Shown: positions 7,542 through 16,444 of the stretch, piece by piece
Layout: each line of letters begins with the position of its first letter
How positions within the stretch are numbered: position 1 is the first letter of the stretch
NCBI GenBank assembly: GCA_017459635.1
Contig: JAFUCO010000102.1
Span: forward strand, 1 to 61,684
Reading direction: 5' to 3'
DNA: 61,684 nt
Source of the DNA: Blautia sp.
GTDB taxonomy: Bacteria > Bacillota > Clostridia > Lachnospirales > Lachnospiraceae
Notes under the pieces: generated by a model
What the model was told of the DNA's origin: nothing
What the model saw: the letters and a program-made list of their open reading frames with translations, nothing else
The model's database searches: none
Translations under genes and position numbers: made by a program

Positions 7542-7841
7542 TTACTCGATCGTCAAAATATCCGAGAATCCTGTTACGTCAAAGATTTCCTTCACATCTT
7601 CCGATGCATTCTTAACTACCATGCTACCCTGCTTGTTCATGACCTTCTGGGCTGTAAGCAGTACCCTGAGACCTGCGCTCGATATATACTTGAGCTGCGC
7701 CATATCAAAGACAAGCTCCTCAACACCGTTCAGAGATTCATTAAGTTCACTCTCAAGCACCGGTGATGTGATGGTGTCAAGCCTTCCCTCGAGCGCTATC
7801 GTAAGCTTACTTCCATTCAGGTCCTTATTAATATTCAGCAT
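7542..7841 (-). CDS. STAS-domain anti-sigma factor antagonist
   Basis: This is a 99-residue single STAS domain of the SpoIIAA/RsbV kind. The phospho-acceptor region is YISSAGLRVL, with candidate serines at 54 and 55. Unphosphorylated proteins of this type bind and neutralise an RsbW/SpoIIAB-type kinase, and SpoIIE-type phosphatases reactivate them. All three partner types are encoded within 15 kb (RsbW-like at 12817-13224; phosphatases at 122-1870 and 13226-14860). The gene has its own promoter and is cut off from the upstream ABC genes by a 195-bp palindromic element. Confidence 0.92.
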   Translation of the reverse strand: MLNINKDLNGSKLTIALEGRLDTITSPVLESELNESLNGVEELVFDMAQLKYISSAGLRVLLTAQKVMNKQGSMVVKNASEDVKEIFDVTGFSDILTIE

Positions 7842-7877
7842 TGTTCTCCTTTTCTCCTTTCTGAAACACTGGGATAA

Positions 7878-7907
7878 ATTATATCATAACATTGTAAGCA
7901 TATGCAA
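7878..7907 (-). promoter_or_regulatory. Promoter of the STAS gene
   Basis: On the minus strand TTGCAT and TATAAT are 18 bases apart. The start codon at 7841 lies about 30 bases after the predicted start site, with a purine-rich ribosome site (GGAGAAAAGGAGAAC). Confidence 0.6.
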
Positions 7908-7933
7908 TGTCAATCGCCAAAATTAAGATTTTC

Positions 7934-8128
7934 GTTACTATTCACGGCCCAGCCGCAAGCGGCTGGGTCTGAGCCCTCCATTCGGAATCTCGCCCTTACG
8001 GGCTTTATCGCCGTTTCACGAAAAAGATTCCTCATGAAGGGCTCAGACCCTGTAAGGAAATATACTCTGCTCTGCTCATGCAAGCATGGCAGAGCAGAGT
8101 ATATTTCCTTACGGCCGTGAATAGTAAC
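7934..8128. repeat. 195-bp multi-branched palindromic element
   Basis: The ends are perfect 16-bp inverted repeats (GTTACTATTCACGGCC at 7934, its complement ending 8128). Inside are four further stems: CCCAGCCG/CGGCTGGG (7948-7967), GGGTCTGAGCCCT (7965-7977 with 8038-8050), GGAATCT/AGATTCC (7984-7990 with 8025-8031), and a 24-bp perfect stem (8052-8075 with 8089-8112). A shrunken relative with the same ends is at 22741-22770. It is probably a non-coding mobile element (MITE-like). It fills most of the 294-base gap between the STAS gene and the ABC gene. Confidence 0.8.
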
Positions 8129-8135
8129 AGATTTT

Positions 8136-10325
8136 CTACACCTGCTGCCTTGCCACCATATCTGCGAACAGTCCCTTTTTCGCCATCAGTTCATCATATG
8201 TTCCTTCCTCGAGCACCTTTCCTTCGCCCAGATACAGTATCCTGCTGCAGCTTTTTATGGTCGACAGCCTGTGCGCTATCACCAGCCTGGTACAGTGCAG
8301 CTCGTCCAGTGCCTGTGTCACCTTTTTCTGGGCAATATTGTCAAGCGCCGAGGTTGCTTCGTCAAAAATTAGTATCGATGGCTTAGGAGCTATCGCCCTT
8401 GCTATCATCAGTCTCTGCTTCTGCCCGCCGGAAATGCCTCCCTGCCCTTCCGAGATCATGGTATGCATTCCCATAGGCATATCGCGTATATCGTCAGCTA
8501 TGCAGGCAGTTTCCGCTGCTGCCCAGGCATCGTCAAGTGTAATGTAAGGCGCTGATATTGCGATATTGGCAAAAATACTGTCATTAAACAGCCCGCCATT
8601 CTGCATTACCGTGCCTATCTGCCTTCGCAGTGATCGCAGGTCTATCTGGTCTATGTTTTTCCCGTCGTAAAAGATGGATCCCCTTTCCGGAGTCTCAAAC
8701 CCCAGCAGCAGCCTCATCAGAGTCGATTTGCCGCAGCCCGAAGGGCCCACTATGGCAACATATTCACCTTTCCTGATCTTCAGAGAAAGATTATCAATGA
8801 CCTTCTTTCCGCCTTTCTCATAGCTGAAGGTTACATTGTCCATCTCAATGCCGCCTTTAAGCTCCGTCATCACCTGTCCCCTGCCGCCGGTCTCGGGAAC
8901 TGTCGAAAGGATAGGTGATGCCATGTCAAGCACCGGCTTAATGCGGGCAAAAACCATGACCACACCCGCCAGGGATGTGAAGGCCCCCATAACCATTCCA
9001 TAGGCCGCATTAAAAGACATGTAATCCTTCATCTTGACAGAGGATGCTATGGCGATGGCATAAAGGACTATCGTTCCGATAAGCCTTATCCCTTCGCTCA
9101 GAACTGAGTTCACCTTCAGGATCCAGGGCGGATTATACTGAAGCTGCGCTGACCGGTTATAGAACCTTGCCCATCTGGCAAAGGTCCTTTTTTCCGCGCC
9201 GGAAAGCTTTATCTTCTGTATACCGTTTATCAGGGCGAAGGAGATTCCGAGCGTCTTTGCGTCGGCCTCCATTATGGATTTCTGCCTGTGGATCTCCATA
9301 AACATTGTCAGCACCGAAAGGCCTACCGTCAGAAGTATGATCACCAGTGAAGGTACCACGAGCGCCGGTGTGTAGTTGAAGATCTGCGTGATGTACAGAA
9401 GTGAAACTACCGATGTAAGTCCGGAGGACAGCACCGCGCTCACGATTGCGGAACAGAGCGAATTTACCGACTGCATCCTGGACGAAAGTTCACCTGAACT
9501 GTAGTTCCTGAAAAAGTCCGGCGGCAGCGACAGCACTCTCATCATGGCCGCCGATTCGATGCCCAGCTGGATCCTGGTCTGCACGCATCCTGTGACCAGT
9601 TCAGACCCGGTGTTTATGATCAGCATGCTTATCCTTGTGCACATCATGAAAACCGCCATGGCCACAAGCGCTGACACATTTTTGCTCTCCAGCACCGGTC
9701 CGTAAAGGATATTGGTGAGCCTCGGCACAAGCATTCCGGCTGCCATCACCAGCAGCGTAACCGCCAGTACCTTCAGAAAATCCGTAAGTCTCAGGCTTAC
9801 CAGAAGATATTTGATAAGATCCGGTATTCCTATTTTTTTCTGGGGAAAAGGCTTGTAGAAGCAATATGCCTCTTTTTTAAGCCTGGAACTGTTTTTCCTG
9901 TTGACCAGAAACCAGTCGCTTTTTATCGGATCATAGCATCTGTATCCCAGAAATCCTGCAGGGATCATGGCAACAGGCGTATCGTCCTCCTCAAAAAAAC
10001 CAAGCATGGCACCAAACGCATCATGCTGCCAGCCGTTTTCAAGCCGGACAAGCCTGTACATCATCCCCTGTGGGTGTATAACATAGTCAAGTTTTTCTTC
10101 AAGTGTTTTCAGCTTCTGCGGGGGTTCCTGGTACTTCATGTGGTAGTAACGAAGCACTCTTTCAAGGGCATCCGCCGTAAGCGCGCTTCTGTCTTCCCTG
10201 AAGGCGCCGTCACCCCCTGTAACCATTTCTGCCGCTTCCTGAAGGGAATCGCGGAACATCTGGTCATCATTTGTTTTCCGCTGACGGATCTGTTCGTCAA
10301 ACCAGCCCATCGTCATCGCGGACAC
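8136..10325 (-). CDS. NHLM-type export ABC transporter, second subunit
   Basis: This is a 729-residue ABC exporter. The start region GWFDEQIRQRKTNDDQMF is characteristic of the non-peptidase NHLM/NHLP transporter subunit. An N-terminal soluble region (to about 165) precedes a six-helix membrane domain (about 170-460). The ATPase has Walker A GPSGCGKST near 525, signature ISGGQKQRL near 630 and Walker B ILIFDEATSALD near 655. It would pair with the peptidase-bearing subunit encoded 50 bases upstream (10375-12810). Start codons GTG 10325, ATG 10316 and ATG 10310 are possible; the last best fits the family start. No close ribosome site is evident, which suggests coupling to the upstream gene. 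Confidence 0.9.
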   Translation of the reverse strand: MSAMTMGWFDEQIRQRKTNDDQMFRDSLQEAAEMVTGGDGAFREDRSALTADALERVLRYYHMKYQEPPQKLKTLEEKLDYVIHPQGMMYRLVRLENGWQHDAFGAMLGFFEEDDTPVAMIPAGFLGYRCYDPIKSDWFLVNRKNSSRLKKEAYCFYKPFPQKKIGIPDLIKYLLVSLRLTDFLKVLAVTLLVMAAGMLVPRLTNILYGPVLESKNVSALVAMAVFMMCTRISMLIINTGSELVTGCVQTRIQLGIESAAMMRVLSLPPDFFRNYSSGELSSRMQSVNSLCSAIVSAVLSSGLTSVVSLLYITQIFNYTPALVVPSLVIILLTVGLSVLTMFMEIHRQKSIMEADAKTLGISFALINGIQKIKLSGAEKRTFARWARFYNRSAQLQYNPPWILKVNSVLSEGIRLIGTIVLYAIAIASSVKMKDYMSFNAAYGMVMGAFTSLAGVVMVFARIKPVLDMASPILSTVPETGGRGQVMTELKGGIEMDNVTFSYEKGGKKVIDNLSLKIRKGEYVAIVGPSGCGKSTLMRLLLGFETPERGSIFYDGKNIDQIDLRSLRRQIGTVMQNGGLFNDSIFANIAISAPYITLDDAWAAAETACIADDIRDMPMGMHTMISEGQGGISGGQKQRLMIARAIAPKPSILIFDEATSALDNIAQKKVTQALDELHCTRLVIAHRLSTIKSCSRILYLGEGKVLEEGTYDELMAKKGLFADMVARQQV

Positions 10326-10374
10326 AGCTTATGTTTTTTAACAGCATTTCAAAGCCCCGTCCGCTTCCTCCCCT

Positions 10375-12810
10375 CTACTCATTAGTCACCAGAGAGGTGT
10401 AAAGCCCTCCCTTGGCATACAGTTCCTCGTGTGTGCCTCTCTCCACCACTTTTCCGTGATCCATCACAAGTATTTCGTCACAGTCACGGATAGTAGAGAG
10501 CCTGTGAGCTACCACGATGCAGGTGATGCCTCTGTCCGTAATAGCTTTTACTACATTATATTCCGTCTTTGCATCGAGGGCTGAAGTTGCCTCGTCAAGT
10601 ATTATGATCGTAGGATCCTGCGCAAGCACCCTGGCAAGCTCAAGCCGCTGCCTCTGTCCGCCCGAAAGGTCATTGCCGCCTTCTGTAAGCCTGCTTTCGT
10701 ATCCGCCCTCTCTCTGCATGATATCATCATGGATCTGGGCATCACGGGCAGCCATTATTACTTCAAAGTCCTCGATAGTGTTGTCCCACATCCGGATGTT
10801 AGCTGCAATGGTATCCTCGAAAAGTACTATATCCTGGTCTACGACCGCAAGCGAACCTGTAAGTACACTCCTGTCGATCTGCCGCACAGGGATACCGTCA
10901 AAAAGGATCTCACCTGTCCAGGGCTCATATAATCCCGAGATAAGCTTGGCTATCGTCGACTTGCCGCAGCCTGAGGCCCCGACAAAGGCTACCCGGCTGC
11001 CGGGTTTGATATGTATCGAAAAATCCTCGATCAGCGGAGGCCGCAGAGTCGCATAGCCGAAGCTTATGTTTCTGATCTCAACCTCGCCGGAGAGCTTGCG
11101 GTAGTCTGTCGACGCAGCAGGTTTTATTCCTGCTGCAGCTGCAGCCTTGCCGGTTGTCCCTGCTGCTGTGCCTTGCGCCGCTGAGCCTGACATATCTGCT
11201 GCACCTGCGGCCTTGCCGGTTCCCCCTGCTGCTGTGCCTTGCGCCGCTGCACCTGACGTATCTGCTGCACCTGCGGCCTTGCCGGTTCCCCCTGCTGCTG
11301 TGCCTTGCGCCGCTGAGCCTGACATATCTGCTGCTTCTGCGCCTGCTGAACCTGCCGGTTCGGCAGCTGCAGATATATATGCTGAAGCCGGATCATCCGG
11401 GTATTCCATGACATCTTCAACGCGCTCCATGTCCGTGCGCATTTCCTGTATGGTCTGCCCTGCGCTTATCAGCGTTGAAACCGGTCCCATGAACGAGGTC
11501 AGATATGCCTGGAAGGAGTAGATCATACCTACAGTAAACTCCCCCTGCATAACCAGAAAGATACCCATTATCATGACCAGGATATCCGCCACCGCGGAAA
11601 GGCACGGGCCTATAAGTCCAAAGGTTATCCCTATCCTCTGGAAATTAACGCTCTGTTCATTGACAGATGCCTGCAGCCCCGACCATTTCCGGAAGAAACC
11701 GTCCTCGGCTCCACTTGCCTTGATGGTTTCTATCATACGTATCCCGTTCATTGTCAGACTGCTGAGCTTTCCGGTATCTCTCTGCTGTACCCTGGTAATA
11801 TTCACGCGCTTCCCGGATATTATTATGGAATTCAGCAGGTTCACCGACATGCATATGACGCCTATCAGAGTCAGCATCAGGCTCTGCCTCAGCATTACCG
11901 TAAGATATACCACCATCATTACAGTATTTAAAAGGAGCGGCGCAAACGTATTAACAAGAGTACCCGCAATTGATGCGTTGGTAGACTGTCTCTGGAGTAT
12001 ATCCCCCGTCATACGCTGTGAAAAGAACTCCATCGGAAGCCTCAGGATCTTCCACATGTAAGTCATGTTTCCGACTACGGCCATCTTGCCCTGGATGCGC
12101 AGCGAATACACCGCCTGTATCCAGGCTACGACCAGCTGGGCAAACGCCAGCAGGAACATAATGACCAGGAACATAACTACCCAGTCCGGATTCCGTCCCT
12201 GAAGGAACCTGTCCATAAAAGTACGCGTCATGGCCGGGTTGATAAGCCCGAATGCAGCACTGATCACCGAAACCAGTATAGTGAAAGCCATTGCCGCGCC
12301 GGTGCCTTCAAGTCGTTTCTTCGCAAATTCAAAAACGCTTTTTTTCTTTCCGGAGGGCTCAAAGTCTTCACCGGGCTCAAACATCATGATCACGCCGGTA
12401 AAGCCTTTGTCAAACTCCTCCTCGGAAATGACGACCTTCCCGCGGGCAGGATCGTTCAGATAAACCTTGCCTCTTTTGAACCCGTCAAGCACCACAAAGT
12501 GATTGAACTCCCAATGAATGATGCAGGGAAAGATCGCACTCTCCTTAACCATCGAAGGCTCGCCCTTAAATGCATTTGCCGTCAGGCCGTAGCTGCGGGC
12601 GGCAAGCAGAATGCTCATGGCGTTCGAACCATCGCGCGAAACGCCGCAGTCCTTACGCACCTGTTCCAGCGGGATCCACTTATCGTAATATGCCAGCACC
12701 ATCGTAAGGCAGGCCGCCCCGCATTCCAGAGCTTCCATCTGCATCACCACCGGTACCCTGGCCACCCGGCCATGTACAGGCTGTTTTACGCTGTTACCGT
12801 TTTTACTCAT
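10375..12810 (-). CDS. NHLM-type ABC exporter with C39 leader peptidase
   Basis: This is an 811-residue peptidase-permease-ATPase. Residues 15-145 are a C39 peptidase that cuts after double-glycine leaders: catalytic Cys30 in ALECGAACL, His104 in NHFVVLDG, Asp120 in YLNDPARG. A six-helix membrane domain follows (about 165-465), then the ATPase with Walker A GASGCGKST near 610, LSGGQRQRL near 715 and IIILDEATSALD. Residues about 480-560 are an unusual Ala/Gly/Thr-rich linker of three 22-residue repeats between the membrane and ATPase domains. The gene starts 7 bases after the RsbW-like gene, so the two are one operon. Its likely cargo includes the GG-leader SH3b protein at 2137-2418. Confidence 0.94.
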   Translation of the reverse strand: MSKNGNSVKQPVHGRVARVPVVMQMEALECGAACLTMVLAYYDKWIPLEQVRKDCGVSRDGSNAMSILLAARSYGLTANAFKGEPSMVKESAIFPCIIHWEFNHFVVLDGFKRGKVYLNDPARGKVVISEEEFDKGFTGVIMMFEPGEDFEPSGKKKSVFEFAKKRLEGTGAAMAFTILVSVISAAFGLINPAMTRTFMDRFLQGRNPDWVVMFLVIMFLLAFAQLVVAWIQAVYSLRIQGKMAVVGNMTYMWKILRLPMEFFSQRMTGDILQRQSTNASIAGTLVNTFAPLLLNTVMMVVYLTVMLRQSLMLTLIGVICMSVNLLNSIIISGKRVNITRVQQRDTGKLSSLTMNGIRMIETIKASGAEDGFFRKWSGLQASVNEQSVNFQRIGITFGLIGPCLSAVADILVMIMGIFLVMQGEFTVGMIYSFQAYLTSFMGPVSTLISAGQTIQEMRTDMERVEDVMEYPDDPASAYISAAAEPAGSAGAEAADMSGSAAQGTAAGGTGKAAGAADTSGAAAQGTAAGGTGKAAGAADMSGSAAQGTAAGTTGKAAAAAGIKPAASTDYRKLSGEVEIRNISFGYATLRPPLIEDFSIHIKPGSRVAFVGASGCGKSTIAKLISGLYEPWTGEILFDGIPVRQIDRSVLTGSLAVVDQDIVLFEDTIAANIRMWDNTIEDFEVIMAARDAQIHDDIMQREGGYESRLTEGGNDLSGGQRQRLELARVLAQDPTIIILDEATSALDAKTEYNVVKAITDRGITCIVVAHRLSTIRDCDEILVMDHGKVVERGTHEELYAKGGLYTSLVTNE
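11145..11342. repeat. 66-bp in-frame tandem repeats in exporter linker
   Basis: Three copies of a 66-bp unit begin at 11145, 11211 and 11277. They encode 22-residue blocks of the form SAAQGTAAGGTGKAAGAAD. The copies are nearly identical in DNA, so they arose recently. Confidence 0.9.
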
Positions 12811-12816
12811 ATCCCA

Positions 12817-13224
12817 TTAAAGCCTTTTTTTCATTGTAAGTATATTGTGACCGTCCTTGTACTCATAGTTGATCTCATCCATGCTTTTCTTGGCAAGGAA
12901 GATTCCAAGACCGCCTATCTTGCGTTCTTCCGCGGACAGCGTCACATCCGGATCATCTTTGGCGAGCGGGTCATAAGGCTTGCCATGATCAATAAAAGAA
13001 AGTACAACCGAAAGCGGATCCTCCTGCACCTCAACACGTATCTGTGCAGGGCCAACATCCGGGATATATGCATAGTTGGCTATATTGATGAAGATCTCTT
13101 CAACAGCCATATCGATCTGCATCTGCACTTTCATCGGGCAGTCGGCTTTTTCGATCTCCTCATCAACAAACGCAAGTACCTGAGGCAGATTTTCTGTTGT
13201 TGCCTGAATATCAAGTTCTTTCAT
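12817..13224 (-). CDS. RsbW/SpoIIAB-like anti-sigma kinase
   Basis: This is a 135-residue GHKL-type ATPase of the anti-sigma family. The ATG at 13224 follows the phosphatase stop codon by one base and has AAAGGA upstream. Visible motifs are an N box in VEEIFINIANYAY (about 44-56), a G1 box DHGKPYDP, and a G2-like GGLGIFLAKKSMDEI. Proteins of this type phosphorylate a STAS partner and bind a sigma factor or another output protein. It is translationally coupled to the SpoIIE-type phosphatase upstream and followed after 6 bases by the exporter gene. Confidence 0.9.
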   Translation of the reverse strand: MKELDIQATTENLPQVLAFVDEEIEKADCPMKVQMQIDMAVEEIFINIANYAYIPDVGPAQIRVEVQEDPLSVVLSFIDHGKPYDPLAKDDPDVTLSAEERKIGGLGIFLAKKSMDEINYEYKDGHNILTMKKRL

Positions 13225-13225
13225 G

Positions 13226-14860
13226 TTAATTTCCTTTCCCCGGTTCCGGTCCATTATATCTAAGGCAAAGCATTGTAATATCATCAAACTGCTCTGCCCC
13301 GTCCGCAAATCCTATGATCGCGTCCTTTACGTTATGTAAAACTGTTTCTGGATCCGCCTCCGGATCTTTATTTAACACTTTGATCATACGGTCGGTTCCG
13401 AACAATTGCTCCTGCGGGTTGCAGGCTTCCGGAACTCCGTCAGTATATACAAATAGACAGTCGCCCGGTTCAAGCCGGAAGCTGTGCCCGGGGTACCTTA
13501 TATCCTCTATTGCGCCTACTACCGGGGAGTGTCTGTATACCTGAAGGGCATACTCACCGCCGCGCCTCCGGAGTGCCGGATGTTCATGCCCTGCGTTGCA
13601 GGCAATTCCGGTTCCGGTCGATATCTCCAGCACTGCGCCCCATAGTGTTACGAACATATCGGTGGAATTGTCCATTACAAGCTGGTTGTTCACGCTTTCC
13701 AGAACCTCACTGAGGCTCTCGCCATCAATCAGCTTGTTCTGGATAAGAGTCTTCGAAACCATCATGAACAGAGCTGCCGGGATTCCTTTGCCCGATACAT
13801 CAGCTATAATAAGGGCAAGATGATCATCATCTATCAGAAAGAAATCATAGAAATCTCCCCCCACTTCCCTTGCCGGATCCATCGAGGCATAAATGTCAAA
13901 TTCTTTCCTGTCAGGAAAAGCGGGAAACTTCATTGGCAGCTGGCTTTTCTGAATATCCTGCGCCATACGGAGCTCAGTCCGGCTGCGTTCCTTCTCCGCT
14001 GCTGCCCGGGTCTGTTCTTCCATGAAGTCAGTTATCTGTTCCTCCATCTTGTCGATGGCCCCGGCCAGAAGTCCTATATCATCATTATTCCTAATATCAT
14101 CTGAAAGCTTTTTTTCTTTGATTGAGCTCTCTTCCGCAAAACGAAGCGTCTCATCAGTGATCTTTTTCACCGGCTCCAGGACCACCCTGTACAGGTACAG
14201 GCCCTGCCCCGCCATAATGATGATTATCAGCAGGACCAGTGCGGCTGCAACCGTCCTCACATAAGTCCTGCGAGAGATCTCGAACGAATCCATCTGGCGC
14301 TGGACACACAGGATAGCGGTAGTGCTTCCGTCCGACCCCTTAAGCGGAACCATTGCAGTAATGTGGGCACCGGTATCTACGTATCCGGTGTTTCTGAGCA
14401 CCACTTCCCTGTTCGATTCTCCTTCGCACAGAAGACGGTACTTATGCTTGTAATCGTCATTGGTCGTCTCCCGGACATATCCGAAATCAAAAACCGTATA
14501 TTCACTCTCATGATTGATCGTCGAAAACAGGAAAGTAATATGTTCATAGTCCGTCCGGTCAGGAAGTATAACATATATGAAGGTCGACCTCGAAGCATTG
14601 CAAAGAAGGTCAAAATTGGTAAGGGTCATCATATAATCTTCCGATTTGCCGCCGCTGTCATAATACTCATCGATCTTATCGGGATCTATCCCCAGGATCG
14701 CAATGTCCGCGATCCTGAAAGCATCACTCTCGAAATCCCTGAGCATTACATTGGTAAGCCACTTATAGCCAATACCGCCCGCCACCGTGAAAACGAGTGT
14801 AAGCAGCAGCACAATTCCTGCAATGCTCTTGACCGCAATATTCTTTCTAATTCTGTTCAT
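13226..14860 (-). CDS. Membrane sensor SpoIIE/PP2C-type phosphatase with HAMP
   Basis: This is a 544-residue membrane phosphatase. It has a TM near 12-34, an external sensing region of about 170 residues (with LLCNASRSTFIYVILPD, reminiscent of a double Cache sensor), a second TM near 203-228, a HAMP linker to about 280, and a SpoIIE domain with GGDFYDFFL near 335, DVSGKGIPAALF, and QFDDITML at the end. The first gene of an operon with the RsbW-like kinase and both NHLM ABC genes, it would pass an outside signal to the STAS protein by dephosphorylation. It is a paralogue of the phosphatase at 122-1870 but with a different external domain. Confidence 0.93.
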   Translation of the reverse strand: MNRIRKNIAVKSIAGIVLLLTLVFTVAGGIGYKWLTNVMLRDFESDAFRIADIAILGIDPDKIDEYYDSGGKSEDYMMTLTNFDLLCNASRSTFIYVILPDRTDYEHITFLFSTINHESEYTVFDFGYVRETTNDDYKHKYRLLCEGESNREVVLRNTGYVDTGAHITAMVPLKGSDGSTTAILCVQRQMDSFEISRRTYVRTVAAALVLLIIIIMAGQGLYLYRVVLEPVKKITDETLRFAEESSIKEKKLSDDIRNNDDIGLLAGAIDKMEEQITDFMEEQTRAAAEKERSRTELRMAQDIQKSQLPMKFPAFPDRKEFDIYASMDPAREVGGDFYDFFLIDDDHLALIIADVSGKGIPAALFMMVSKTLIQNKLIDGESLSEVLESVNNQLVMDNSTDMFVTLWGAVLEISTGTGIACNAGHEHPALRRRGGEYALQVYRHSPVVGAIEDIRYPGHSFRLEPGDCLFVYTDGVPEACNPQEQLFGTDRMIKVLNKDPEADPETVLHNVKDAIIGFADGAEQFDDITMLCLRYNGPEPGKGN

Positions 14861-15008
14861 TTAACGCTGCCCTCCGGGCAATATCAGATGGCTGCACATA
14901 TAAATGGCACACTCTCCCGCCACACGGAAGCCGCACAGCTACGGTGCCGGATATTATACAGAACCAATATATCATGATTTCAGCAAAACAACAAGTGGAA
15001 AACACAAA

Positions 15009-15095
15009 GGGCGGTTGCTCTGTGCTAATAATCAGCACAGAATAAGACAGGGGACGGTTCTCTGTCTTATGACAGAGAACCGTCCCCTGTCTTAA
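15009..15095. repeat. REP-like palindrome, compound copy
   Basis: A small hairpin (TCTGTGCT/AGCACAGA) abuts a full palindrome of the family GACAGGGGACGGTTCTCTGT with its inverted copy. It lies between two divergent operons. Confidence 0.85.
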
Positions 15096-15164
15096 GTGCC
15101 GGATTACAGAGTGCTGCACCATGTTAATATCGGGGATTGTTTTTTTTTATTGGAAATGATAGGA

Positions 15165-15170
15165 TATAAT
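15165..15170 (+). promoter_or_regulatory. -10 box of the alcohol dehydrogenase gene
   Basis: TATAAT lies 82 bases before the ATG. The expected -35 position falls in a T-run (TTTTTTTTAT), so the -35 box is poor. Confidence 0.45.
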
Positions 15171-15251
15171 TCGTAATGTGTGCTTCCTGCAACACTTCTC
15201 AACGGAGTTATGGCAGCATACAAAAGATCATCAATTCAGGAGGATAAATAA

Positions 15252-16397
15252 ATGGCTGACAGAATCGTACTCAATACCGTATCTTATCACGGCTCAGGTG
15301 CAATCAAAGAGATCATCGGCGAAGCTCAGAGAAGAGGCTTCAAGCATGTATTTGTATGCTCTGACCCGGACCTGGTCAAATTTAAAGTTACTGCAAAAGT
15401 GACGGATCTTCTTGACGAAGCATCCATTCCATATACAGTATATTCAGGGATCAAACCGAACCCCACAATCGAAAACGTACAGGAAGGTGTTGCTGCATTC
15501 AAGGCCTGCGGCGCTGACTCCATCATCACCATCGGCGGCGGTTCTTCCATGGATACCGCAAAAGCCATCGGCATCATCATCACCAATCCTGAGTTCGAGG
15601 ATGTACGCTCACTTGAAGGCGTAGCTCCGACAAAGAACCATGCAGTTCCGACCATCGCTGTTCCTACCACAGCCGGCACCGCTGCCGAAGTTACCATCAA
15701 CTACGTTATCACAGATGTTGAGAAGCAGCGCAAATTCGTGTGCGTCGACACAAACGATATACCGGAAGTAGCCGTTGTTGATCCGGATATGATGGACTCC
15801 ATGCCAAAAGGCCTCACCGCTTCAACCGGAATGGACGCTCTTACACATGCTATCGAAGGTTATACCACAAGGGCAGCATGGGAGCTTACCGATATGTTCC
15901 ATCTCGAAGCCATCAAGCTCATCGGCCAGAACCTCCGCGGCGCTGTCGCCAATACACCTGAAGGCCGCAAGGGCATGGCAATGGCTCAGTACATCGCAGG
16001 AATGGGCTTCTCAAACGTAGGCCTTGGAATTGACCACGCAATGGCTCACACACTCAGCGCTCACTATGACACACCGCACGGAGTAGCCTGCGCTATGTTC
16101 CTTCCTATTACAATGGAATTCAACAAAGAATACAGCGGTGAAAGATATCGCGAGATCGCCCGCGCCATGGGAGTAAAAGGCGTTGACGACATGAGCCAGG
16201 AAGAATACCGCCAGGCAGCCATCGATGCAGTGCGCAAGCTCTCCATCGACGTAGGAATCCCCGTAAAGAACGAAAAGATCCGCGAAGAAGATCTTGACAT
16301 CCTCGCCGAAGACGCCCTCGCAGATGCCTGCTATCCCGGCAACCCGAGAGAAGCGACAAAAGAACAGGTTATTGAAATGTTCCGGAAGCTTATGTAA
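15252..16397 (+). CDS. Iron-containing alcohol dehydrogenase (FucO/DhaT-like)
   Basis: This is a 381-residue group III alcohol dehydrogenase, a cytoplasmic NAD(P)-linked enzyme that uses Fe2+ to interconvert small alcohols or diols and aldehydes. The cofactor-binding motif GGGSSMDTAKAIG lies near 95-107. The iron ligands sit in GMDALTHAIEGY (about 195-206) and GIDHAMAHTLSAHYDTPHG (about 257-275). An AGGAGG ribosome site is 7 bases before the ATG. It is closest in look to lactaldehyde reductase or 1,3-propanediol dehydrogenase. No propanediol or fucose pathway gene is adjacent, so the substrate cannot be fixed. The gene is alone and ends in a strong terminator. Confidence 0.93.
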   Translation: MADRIVLNTVSYHGSGAIKEIIGEAQRRGFKHVFVCSDPDLVKFKVTAKVTDLLDEASIPYTVYSGIKPNPTIENVQEGVAAFKACGADSIITIGGGSSMDTAKAIGIIITNPEFEDVRSLEGVAPTKNHAVPTIAVPTTAGTAAEVTINYVITDVEKQRKFVCVDTNDIPEVAVVDPDMMDSMPKGLTASTGMDALTHAIEGYTTRAAWELTDMFHLEAIKLIGQNLRGAVANTPEGRKGMAMAQYIAGMGFSNVGLGIDHAMAHTLSAHYDTPHGVACAMFLPITMEFNKEYSGERYREIARAMGVKGVDDMSQEEYRQAAIDAVRKLSIDVGIPVKNEKIREEDLDILAEDALADACYPGNPREATKEQVIEMFRKLM

Positions 16398-16444
16398 TTA
16401 AAACAACAAGAACTGAACAAAAGAAACGGTTACTGGAACACGGA

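Larger units (their letters stand above)
14861..15251. other. 391-base intergenic region between divergent genes
   Basis: This stretch holds a TATAAT on the minus strand (14953-14958) that may serve the phosphatase operon, a hairpin at 15019-15041, a full REP-like palindrome (15041-15095), and a TATAAT on the plus strand (15165-15170) for the dehydrogenase gene. No gene is seen. Confidence 0.6.

Noticed and set aside
11147-11521. Ala/Pro-rich plus-strand frames over the exporter gene
   Set aside because: They are the reverse reading of the 66-bp repeats within a well-supported gene.
12499-13263. 254-codon plus-strand frame
   Set aside because: It overlaps the exporter and RsbW-like genes in antisense and has no domain or ribosome site.
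14847-15122. 91-codon frame over the REP-like palindrome
   Set aside because: It translates non-coding hairpin sequence (TENRPLS-type strings recur at several copies) and has no ribosome site.
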